Source of the DNA: Verrucomicrobiota bacterium
GTDB taxonomy: Bacteria; Verrucomicrobiota; Kiritimatiellia; RFP12; UBA1067
Length of the DNA: 34,119 nucleotides
Assembly: GCA_016288465.1 (NCBI GenBank)
Contig: JAEEZC010000232.1
Span: 1 to 34,119 of the forward strand
Reading direction: 5' to 3'
How positions within the stretch are numbered: position 1 is the stretch's first letter; each line of letters starts with the position of its first letter. The position numbers were made by a program, and so were the translations under genes. Shown here one piece after another: positions 25,001-32,838 of the stretch. The notes beneath the pieces were generated by a model. That model was not told the DNA's origin and did no database searches. It saw only the letters and a program-made list of their open reading frames with translations.

Positions 25001-25019
25001 GGCTGGTACTACACCAGCC
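25001..25019 (-). terminator. Perfect 7-bp hairpin at the end of the MBL-fold gene (weak intrinsic-terminator candidate)
   Basis: GGCTGGT-N5-ACCAGCC spanning the stop codon, followed on the minus strand by TTTCGGCTCC. The U-tract is poor. Confidence 0.35.
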
Positions 25020-25953
25020 GTTCGCCCCAGAGCGGCATGAGGGCGGAGAAGCCGGCCGCTTCGAGCTGGGCCTTCTCGTTCAGTCCGTCCCGATAGGTCC
25101 AACGGTAGCGCCCCTTTGCATGTCCCATCTCCTGAAGGTGCGCGATCACGGCCGTCTTCGGGCGGACGGCCTCCTGGCATCCCGCAACCGCCTTCATCCC
25201 GCAGCGCGGATGGAACACCCACATGTCCGGCTGGCGCGAGACATGGAGCTTGGCGTGGTCCGAACAGTCTCCGGAATGGAACAGGGTGAAGTTCCCTATC
25301 TCCACTTCGAATGTCGTCGTGTAGTCGATGAGATAGCTGTTGTGGTCGCAAAGGCCGGTGACGATCTTCACGTCGCCGTAGACGAACGTCTTCGTCTTCG
25401 CGCGGGTGTAGCCGCCGAGCTTCCTGTCGCTCACGCCGTAGTTGTCGAAGAAGTTGTTCACGACCGGCTTGTGCTGGACGCGGTCCATGGCGACCTTGAA
25501 CCGCTCAGTGTAGTGGTCGTTGTGGTTGTGCGTGATGAGCGCGAAGTCGAGAAGCGGCGCGAACTCCTCCGCCCGCCGATGATGCAGGTCGATGGAGAAC
25601 ATCGTCTTCGGAGTCTTGACCACGAGCCCCATGTTGTACACATACCATATCGCCGGACGGTTGACGTCTTCAACGACGGTGTCCTTCGCCTCGCGGAACA
25701 CCTTGTCGAACGCCGCCTCCAGACGTCCAAGCACGGGGAATCGGGCGACATGCTCCGCAAGCAGATTGCCGGGCATCTGCGTGCCGGGCGCCCAATACGC
25801 CTCGAATTCCTGCGGCGTGATCGCGTCGATCTCGCTCTGGCGCTCGTCGAGGTCCGGGTCTCCGGTTGGCGTGCGCTGCTGGGCGAAAACCCGTCCCAAT
25901 GCCATCGCAGATGCGGCGGCTACGCAGTTTTTGGTGAATTCACGTCTGTTCAT
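25009..25953 (-). CDS. Tat-exported metallo-beta-lactamase-fold hydrolase
   Basis: MNRREFTKNCVAAASAMALGRVFA (twin-arginine signal); ITHNHNDHYTERF (HxHxDH); FHSGDCSDHAKL. Confidence 0.85.
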   Translation of the reverse strand: MNRREFTKNCVAAASAMALGRVFAQQRTPTGDPDLDERQSEIDAITPQEFEAYWAPGTQMPGNLLAEHVARFPVLGRLEAAFDKVFREAKDTVVEDVNRPAIWYVYNMGLVVKTPKTMFSIDLHHRRAEEFAPLLDFALITHNHNDHYTERFKVAMDRVQHKPVVNNFFDNYGVSDRKLGGYTRAKTKTFVYGDVKIVTGLCDHNSYLIDYTTTFEVEIGNFTLFHSGDCSDHAKLHVSRQPDMWVFHPRCGMKAVAGCQEAVRPKTAVIAHLQEMGHAKGRYRWTYRDGLNEKAQLEAAGFSALMPLWGERLV

Positions 25954-26000
25954 GATGTTGCCGCATTATGACTTGTGCCGCACGCGATTCCAGATGTCCG

Positions 26001-27968
26001 TTATCGCACAGCCATGTCGGAGCTGTACTCCAGCCCAGGCACTTCGCGCGGATGGTCGGTCGTACCTGCTACGGGAATGAACGTGCCGCTCCAGCGATGG
26101 CGCGTCTCTCCTTCGGAAGCGGGATTGGGAATCGTCAGCTTCACGTGGTTCCAGCCCTTGCGCAGCCAGATTGGCGTCGGCTCGCGCATGTAATACTCCT
26201 GGTCCGTGAACGGCTCCTCGTCAGCCTCGTAGAGCGTCCACGCCGGCGTCCAGTCCTCGATTGGCGCGCCCTTCTTCAGTCCCGGGCGCTTCCACTTCGG
26301 CGGAGCGATCTTCTCCCCGTTCAGTTCGACGGACGCTCCGAAGCGGTTCCACTCGCCGACGTCCGGGAGCGGAGCGGAATACACTAGCCCGTGGTCTCGC
26401 GTAATGTTGGTGAAGCCGATCCACGCGCCGACGGTCTGGTCCTTGGGCGACTTTATCCAGGTTTCGGCAATCACAGTCCCGTTGGAGACGCCGCACCCCT
26501 CGCGTCCCGGCGAGATAGTCGCCTGGGCGACGTCCTTCGCGATCAGCGCACCGTCTTCCTGCGTCAGACGCCAGCGCATGTCCGTCTGGCGAAGGAAGTG
26601 AAAGGGATGCTTCAGGTCGCCGAGCGCGCGGTCGCGCTGCGCCACCACTCGACGCTCGATATCCGCCGCCTCGGCGAGCAGCGGATCGCCGCCATGCGGA
26701 AGGCGCTTGCGGAACTGCGGCAGGTCGTCGTCGCGTCCATGCCAGTATGCGTCGCCGAAGAGGACGCACGACGGGAACACCGGCTGGTTGCGCAGAAGGT
26801 TCTCGTACGGAAGCCCGACGAATCCGTCGTGCCACGCGCAGAAGACCGCTCCGAAGTTCTTCTCCCCCGCGTCATGCCAGCGGGCCGCCTTGTGGTATGC
26901 GGCGACCGACAGAAGCTCGAACGGGTCGAAGTCCTCGATGTACATGCCGATTGCGTCCAAGTACGGCCCGGGATGCGTGTCGGGCGAGGCCTTGTCGGTC
27001 CAGAGCATGTTCACATGCGGCGCGGCGCTTTCGTAGTCCTCTCCGGGAACCCAGCTGACGACGGTGCGCCCCGCATTGCCGATCGCCCTGGACATCTGCA
27101 CAAGCGCATCGGCAGTCGCGCCTTCGAAGTCGCGCTTGTACACCTCGTCCGTTCCCATGTGGACGAACGGCATCTTCTCTTTCGGCGCGAGCGAGCATAG
27201 CTCCTCGAACAGCGCGGCGGCGGTCTCGGCGACGCCCGGATCGGACATCGTCTTGAAGCCGAACGCGCGGCGAAACGCGAGCGCGTGTCCGGGGAAGTCG
27301 AACTCCGGCATTGTGCAGATGCCGCGAGCATACGCGTAGTCGACGACTTCCCTGAACTCCTCCTGCGTGTAGAACTTGCCCTTGTGCCTGTGCAGGAACG
27401 CCCTCTCCGACTGCAGCTCCGGGAAGCGCTTCGACTCCAGGCGCCATGCGTAGTTCTCGGTGAGATGCCAGTGGAAGAGGTTGAGCTTGTAGCGCGACAT
27501 CACGTCGATGACGTCCTTGACGCCCTGCACCGGCAGGTAGTTGCGCACAGTGTCCAGCATGAACCCCCGCCACTTGAGGCGCGGCCAGTCCACGATGCGT
27601 CCGCACGGCACCCGCCCATCGCGCGAGAGGCGCACGAGCTGGTCGAGCGTCACGCGCGCCCATCGCTCGCCGCGCGGACCCGGCGCCGTTATCCGCACGC
27701 CTTTCGGAGAGATGTCGAGAATGTAGGCCTCGTCCGCCGTCGCCGCCGGCGCGCCCGGAACCGCTTCGCGGACCACTGTCACGTTCCCGAGCGCCGCCGT
27801 CTGGGCAATGCGCGCCCCGCCCGCCGCCGGCGTCTCCACCTTCGCCGGACGCGGCATCAGCTCGTCAACGACGGAGCCCTCCTGGCTCCCCTGACAAGTT
27901 CGAAGGGCGCATCCGCCGACAATCGCCAGCGCCGCAATGATCCTCAAAATGGATGGTGACGCAATCAT
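26001..27968 (-). CDS. Glycoside hydrolase family 20 beta-N-acetylhexosaminidase-like protein
   Basis: RLKWRGFMLDTVRNYLPVQGVKDVIDVMSRYKLNLFHWHLTENYAWRLE...MPEFDFPGHALAFRRAFGF...FVHMGTDEVYKRD (GH20 catalytic DE). N-terminus resembles a lipoprotein/secretion signal. Confidence 0.92.
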   Translation of the reverse strand: MIASPSILRIIAALAIVGGCALRTCQGSQEGSVVDELMPRPAKVETPAAGGARIAQTAALGNVTVVREAVPGAPAATADEAYILDISPKGVRITAPGPRGERWARVTLDQLVRLSRDGRVPCGRIVDWPRLKWRGFMLDTVRNYLPVQGVKDVIDVMSRYKLNLFHWHLTENYAWRLESKRFPELQSERAFLHRHKGKFYTQEEFREVVDYAYARGICTMPEFDFPGHALAFRRAFGFKTMSDPGVAETAAALFEELCSLAPKEKMPFVHMGTDEVYKRDFEGATADALVQMSRAIGNAGRTVVSWVPGEDYESAAPHVNMLWTDKASPDTHPGPYLDAIGMYIEDFDPFELLSVAAYHKAARWHDAGEKNFGAVFCAWHDGFVGLPYENLLRNQPVFPSCVLFGDAYWHGRDDDLPQFRKRLPHGGDPLLAEAADIERRVVAQRDRALGDLKHPFHFLRQTDMRWRLTQEDGALIAKDVAQATISPGREGCGVSNGTVIAETWIKSPKDQTVGAWIGFTNITRDHGLVYSAPLPDVGEWNRFGASVELNGEKIAPPKWKRPGLKKGAPIEDWTPAWTLYEADEEPFTDQEYYMREPTPIWLRKGWNHVKLTIPNPASEGETRHRWSGTFIPVAGTTDHPREVPGLEYSSDMAVR

Positions 27969-27975
27969 GGAGACA

Positions 27976-29007
27976 TCAGCTGTCGCTTTGCTTCGCGATG
28001 ACCGGCGCGGACAGGTCGATGGCCGTGACCAGGTCGTTCCTCCAATGCTGAATAGTATGCCGCCACGGCGCCATGATGAAGCCCTTCAGACGATCAGGAG
28101 AGATGTTCTTGCGGCAGAAATCCACAGTCCCGGCGAAGTTCTCGACGCAACTGTAGTTGGACCCTGTCGGCATCTGGTCGAATCCGCCGCGCTCAAGGTC
28201 GAGATACGCCTTCACAGTATTGCGCGACGCCGGATCAAACGTCTTGCCGTAGTACCAGTTGGACTGAAGGACGCTCTTGGGCATTCGCTTCAGGAACTCG
28301 TCGGTGTGCTTCCAGATGTAGTCGCTCCATATCCACGGGCGCATTCCGGCCTTCTCGATCTGTTCGACCATCCAGAGCAAGTCGTGCCACCAGAGATCGC
28401 CCTGGCGCACGACGACATACCGATACCGGTCCTGGTGCCCGTAGGTCTCCTCGTCATAGCCGATGTGGAAGAGGCGCGGATGTCCGAAGAGCTCGGCCAC
28501 GTCACGTATCAGGTCGGCGCAGACCTGGTAGTACTTCGGCGTCGAGACCATGCGGCTGTAGTCCTTGAGCCAGATGTCGTGCGCCGTCGAGAAGTTGAGC
28601 TTCGGCACAGGCTCCAATCCCATGGCCCGAAGGCGGGCAAGCTCCTTCCGCAGCTTCTCGGGCGACCAAGACCCCTTCACCGCGAGTTCGGGATGGCTTG
28701 GGTACTGGACGCCCTCGGCAAGGTCCATCAGCAGCATGTTGAAGCCCGCCGCACGAGCCTTGTCGGTGAGCTCCACCCAGAGCGCATCGTCGCACCTGAG
28801 CTCCTCGGACGGCGCCTTGTAGTGCATCTCGTCCGGCTTGAGGTTTCCCCAGCGAGGCGGCACGCAGTCGCACCACATGTTCGTGCCGAGCTTGAGCATG
28901 TAGCACCATGCGAAATCAGGGCGTGCCGGCCCGTCGCTCCAGACAGTCGGGCAAGCGGCCGTCGCGGCGGCCGCGCCCAGAAAACTTCTTCTCGTCATGT
29001 CGTTCAT
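27976..29007 (-). CDS. Tat-exported GH20-like TIM-barrel protein of unknown specificity
   Basis: MNDMTRRSFLGAAAATAACP (twin arginine); ...LEPVPKLNFSTAHDIWL...LFGHPRLFHIGYDEETYG (HxGxDE-like motif), ...GMRPWIWSDYIW. Confidence 0.65.
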   Translation of the reverse strand: MNDMTRRSFLGAAAATAACPTVWSDGPARPDFAWCYMLKLGTNMWCDCVPPRWGNLKPDEMHYKAPSEELRCDDALWVELTDKARAAGFNMLLMDLAEGVQYPSHPELAVKGSWSPEKLRKELARLRAMGLEPVPKLNFSTAHDIWLKDYSRMVSTPKYYQVCADLIRDVAELFGHPRLFHIGYDEETYGHQDRYRYVVVRQGDLWWHDLLWMVEQIEKAGMRPWIWSDYIWKHTDEFLKRMPKSVLQSNWYYGKTFDPASRNTVKAYLDLERGGFDQMPTGSNYSCVENFAGTVDFCRKNISPDRLKGFIMAPWRHTIQHWRNDLVTAIDLSAPVIAKQSDS

Positions 29008-29040
29008 CTTGCTTCAATTCTCCTTTTCCACTTCAGCCCT

Positions 29041-31875
29041 TCAAGGCAAGCTAAAGACGTGTTCGCCGGCAGCGACCTCGCGGCGCGCGCCATCCGGCGT
29101 CTCGACCGTCGCCGTCGTGTTCGGCGGCACCGTCACACGCCATTTCCATCCGCCACCGTCTTCATACGCCCAAGCGCTCTTGATCCGGCCGTACGGCGAA
29201 TCGAAATGCGCGGCGACCTTCCCGATCCTCCTGTCCGGCTTCGGCGCGAGGACGAAATGGCGCCAACCAGGCGACTTCGGGTCGGGCTGGATGCCAGCCA
29301 TCGCACCGTACATCCATTCCAACACTGCGCCGTATGCGTAGTGGTTGTAGCTCTTCATGCTCAGGCGCAGGAACCCCGCCTCCTTCGAATAGCCGTTCCA
29401 GCGCTCCCATATGGTCGTGGCGCCCTGCTCCACAGAATGCAGCCAAGACGGATTGTTCCGCTGGAGAAGAAGCGTGTAGGCGACGTCGGGACGCCCCACC
29501 TCATACGTAAGCACGTCCATGATGATGGGCGTGCCGAGGAACCCAGTCTGCAGGCGGTCGCCATGCTCCTGGATGTTCTTCAGCAGGGCGTCCTTCGTCG
29601 CCGCGATTGCGTCGGGCTTCTCAAGAACGCCGAACTTCAGCGCGAAAAGCGCCGGCGTCTGCATCCCGCGCAGGCATCCCGGCAGCATCCCGTCGTCCTC
29701 CAGAAAGCGCCGGCGCACGTAGGCGAGCGCCTCGTCCGCCATCGCCCGATACATCGCCGCGGCCTCCGCCTTGCCGAGCGCCTCTGCCATCTCCGCGCAC
29801 ATATGCGCATCCATGAGCCAGTAGCAGCCGCCGAGGAAATGCCAGTAGACGAGCGCATCGGCCCTGGGACGCCACTTGCCGTCCGTCCCCTTTTCGAACG
29901 CGCCGCCGTCGTGCGACTCCAGCGGCTCGAACGACACCCAGTCTCCCCACTGATACTCGTTGGCGGCCGGCGAATCGAACCGGTTCTTGGCCGTGAGCGC
30001 CATGTACCGTTCGATTGCGGCGAAGTTCTCCTCCACGATTGCGACGTCTCCGTAGCGCTTCCACATGGTGTACGGCACGATCACCCCTGCATCGCCCCAG
30101 CCGAAGCGCTCCGCATCGTCGCCGAAGAGCCCGGGCGGCGCCACGCCGGCGAAGGAGCCCCCGTCATGCTGCGAATCGCGCATGTCGCGCATCCACTTGC
30201 GCAGGAAGCCGTAGACGTCGGCGTTGCGCGACGCCGCCGCGCAGAACACCTGCGCATCCGCCGTCCAGCCCAGCCGCTCGTCGCGCTGTGGACAGTCCGT
30301 CGGCACCGAAAGGTAGTTCGAATACTGGCTCCAGAGCACGTTCGAGACGAGCTTGTTCACGTCGGCGACGCCCGTCTCGATCTTCCCCGACTCGCTGGCC
30401 TTCGTAACCGAAGAAACCGGCACGGACGCAATCTCGCGGAAACTTACGTCGTCCGTCGCCGTCACGGACAGGTAGCGGTAGCCGAGGTAGGTGAACGCGG
30501 GACGGTAGAACTCGTCCCCGTCGCCCGAGAACACATACTCGACCTTCGCGCCCCAATCCCGCAGGACGCGCAGATTGCCGCGATAGACGCTTCCTTCCGG
30601 TCCGTCGTTCCCGCGGTCCCTGCGTCCGCCTCCGTCGCAAAGCATCTCGCCCGCCTTCGCCACAACCCGCGTCCCCTCGCGTGCCGCAAAGCGGAACTCC
30701 GGCACTGCTGCGGCGTTCTGGCCGAAGTCCACGACGAGCGTCTCGCCCGCCTTAAGCTCGACTTCATTCGCCGCCTCGTACCGACGCAGTATGTTCACCT
30801 TGCCGTATGCCTCTTCGGATTCGCCAGTGACGCCCTTCCAGACGTACAGCGCGCGCGGCGCCATCCGCAGGTCCTCGCGCAGCGACACCGCCGGACCTTC
30901 CATCGGCACAATCTCGCCCTTGAACTCGCGGCAGATCTTCACCGGCGCAAAGGCCGCGTCCTCGCCAGTAGTCATCCAAGGCGTCTTTTCCCGCGCATCG
31001 TATTCCTCGCCGTCGAAAATGCCCGCCGCCTTGACAGGACCCGTCACGCCGCCGCGCCAGCTTTCGTCCGTCCCGAACCGCGCCTGAGTGCCGTCCGCAT
31101 ACCGCAGTATGAGCTGCGCGCGGAAGGCCGACTCCTTGCCGCGGTAGTCCGTCACCTTGTCGCGCCACCAGCCCGCCGTGACGATGGACGAAAGCACGTT
31201 GTCCTCGTCCGCACCCCTGTTCACCAGCCCCGTCACGTCGAAGGTGAAGGAGTGCCGCGTCTTGAGGACATGGTCGAAGCCGGGCTTGAGGAATCCGGGC
31301 AGCGGCCTGCCGTTCACGTACGCCTGGAACACTCCCTGTCCCGTCACAGTCCACCAAGCCTCCTTGACGTCCTTGCCGTTCCTGAGCCGCTTCGCGAAAC
31401 ACGAGGAGCCCGGCATTGCGCGCCGATGCCTGCGGACCTCCCTGGAGACGTCCGTAGCCGCGTTCGGCACGGCGATCCAATCGCTGCCGCTCCAGTCGTC
31501 CGGCGCGATCAGCCCCGTCGTAAACGTAGCCGGCTCCGAAGAGACTTCACGGCCGCGATCGTCCGTCACAACGACCGACCAGACGTACCGCGTTGCGCTC
31601 TTCAGGGCCGGTCCCGTGTATGGCACCGCATGCGACGTCGCCTCGCAGACCTTGCCCGACCGCCAGACGTCCTCGCCGGAAGCTGTGCGCAGGACGATCT
31701 CGTACGCCTTCTGCGCGGCGCCCTTCCGCTCGGTCCGCATTTGCCACGAAAACACGGGCTTCACAATGTCGGAAGGCTCGACAAGGTGGCATACGCGAAG
31801 ATTCTCCACGGTCACGTTTGCAACGGACGCTGCCGCACAAAGCGCGGCAGCCGCTGCCAGCAAACAATTATTCAT
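29041..31875 (-). CDS. Secreted glycoside hydrolase family 78 alpha-L-rhamnosidase
   Basis: Start 31875 gives signal peptide MNNCLLAAAAALCAAASVA; VENLRVCHLVEPSDIVKPVFSWQM...AYEIVLRTASGEDVWRSGKV...YLSVPTDCPQRDERLGWTADAQVF: GH78 hallmarks. Confidence 0.93.
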   Translation of the reverse strand: MNNCLLAAAAALCAAASVANVTVENLRVCHLVEPSDIVKPVFSWQMRTERKGAAQKAYEIVLRTASGEDVWRSGKVCEATSHAVPYTGPALKSATRYVWSVVVTDDRGREVSSEPATFTTGLIAPDDWSGSDWIAVPNAATDVSREVRRHRRAMPGSSCFAKRLRNGKDVKEAWWTVTGQGVFQAYVNGRPLPGFLKPGFDHVLKTRHSFTFDVTGLVNRGADEDNVLSSIVTAGWWRDKVTDYRGKESAFRAQLILRYADGTQARFGTDESWRGGVTGPVKAAGIFDGEEYDAREKTPWMTTGEDAAFAPVKICREFKGEIVPMEGPAVSLREDLRMAPRALYVWKGVTGESEEAYGKVNILRRYEAANEVELKAGETLVVDFGQNAAAVPEFRFAAREGTRVVAKAGEMLCDGGGRRDRGNDGPEGSVYRGNLRVLRDWGAKVEYVFSGDGDEFYRPAFTYLGYRYLSVTATDDVSFREIASVPVSSVTKASESGKIETGVADVNKLVSNVLWSQYSNYLSVPTDCPQRDERLGWTADAQVFCAAASRNADVYGFLRKWMRDMRDSQHDGGSFAGVAPPGLFGDDAERFGWGDAGVIVPYTMWKRYGDVAIVEENFAAIERYMALTAKNRFDSPAANEYQWGDWVSFEPLESHDGGAFEKGTDGKWRPRADALVYWHFLGGCYWLMDAHMCAEMAEALGKAEAAAMYRAMADEALAYVRRRFLEDDGMLPGCLRGMQTPALFALKFGVLEKPDAIAATKDALLKNIQEHGDRLQTGFLGTPIIMDVLTYEVGRPDVAYTLLLQRNNPSWLHSVEQGATTIWERWNGYSKEAGFLRLSMKSYNHYAYGAVLEWMYGAMAGIQPDPKSPGWRHFVLAPKPDRRIGKVAAHFDSPYGRIKSAWAYEDGGGWKWRVTVPPNTTATVETPDGARREVAAGEHVFSLP

Positions 31876-31891
31876 CAATGCGCTGTACACG

Positions 31892-32836
31892 TCAGAAATC
31901 GAAATCGACAAGGATCGGGCGATGGTCGGACGGACGCCAGATGTCGCCCACACCGGCGTAAGTCGGACGCGTGTAGCGGTCGACCACGACACGCGCCTCA
32001 GTTACATGGTCGTAAAGCCCTCGCGTCATATAGACGTAGTCTATGCGCGACTTCTCTCCGCACGTCACGTGGAAGTCGTTCGGCAGCCATTCGTGCATGA
32101 GATCGACGAGGGGCGTGCTTTCGGCAAGCCACCTGTGAACCGCGTAGCGAGGGGAATCCAGCGGAATGTCGTACATCCGCGCATCGACCGGCGAGCGGGC
32201 ATTGTAGTCGCCCGCGACGACCCAGTACTGGTTCGTCGCGTCGGGCACGGTGAAGAACGACCCTTTGAGAACCGTCTCGATCTCGTCGCGGCGGGCCAGG
32301 TCGCCGCCGAACTTCGCCGCGCTTGCCTTGCGCTCGGCGTCCGACTTGCAGCCGCGTCCCCACGGCGTCCAGTTGAGGTGGACCGTAACGATGTTGATGA
32401 CGTTCGTCCCCGCCCTTACCTTCGCCCATCCCGATCCTGTCGGGACGAGGGCCTTGGCGACGCTCTCGATGGGATAGCGCGACGTGATGCCCTGCATGTA
32501 GCACTTCGGGTCTTCCGAACTTATCCAGACGTTGCCGTGTCCGTACCGCGCGGCAAGCTCCGGCCAGCCTTTTGGGAGAATGCGCTGCGATTCGTCCTTG
32601 ACGTGGTCGGTCTTGCCCGTCTGACGCTTCGTCTTCACCTCCGCGAAGACGCAGATGTCCGGCGACAGCTTCTGGACCCATTCCACGAAGCGGTTGAAGT
32701 TGTCGGTCTGCCCGTCCCACATCCCGTCCTGGATGTTCCAGTAGAGCATCCGCGTCGATCCGCAGGCAGTGCCGGCGAGAACGCCGGCAATCAACGCCAG
32801 CGTTCCCGCGCTCAGTATTCGTTGTTTCTTCTGCAT
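31892..32836 (-). CDS. Secreted endonuclease/exonuclease/phosphatase (EEP) fold protein
   Basis: Signal peptide MQKKQRILSAGTLALIAGVLAGTACGS; MLYWNIQDGMWDG...ICVFAEVKT...VTVHLNW...WVVAGDYNARSP...IDYVYMTRG...RPSDHRPILVDF. Confidence 0.88.
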   Translation of the reverse strand: MQKKQRILSAGTLALIAGVLAGTACGSTRMLYWNIQDGMWDGQTDNFNRFVEWVQKLSPDICVFAEVKTKRQTGKTDHVKDESQRILPKGWPELAARYGHGNVWISSEDPKCYMQGITSRYPIESVAKALVPTGSGWAKVRAGTNVINIVTVHLNWTPWGRGCKSDAERKASAAKFGGDLARRDEIETVLKGSFFTVPDATNQYWVVAGDYNARSPVDARMYDIPLDSPRYAVHRWLAESTPLVDLMHEWLPNDFHVTCGEKSRIDYVYMTRGLYDHVTEARVVVDRYTRPTYAGVGDIWRPSDHRPILVDFDF

Positions 32837-32838
32837 GT

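Noticed and set aside
27937-32100. 1387-codon plus-strand ORF spanning several minus-strand genes
   Set aside because: It is codon-aligned antisense to the GH20-like and GH78 genes. Stops in this frame need TTA, CTA or TCA codons in the sense genes, which are rare in GC-rich coding sequence. The translation is Arg/His/Pro/Ala-rich with no recognisable domain.
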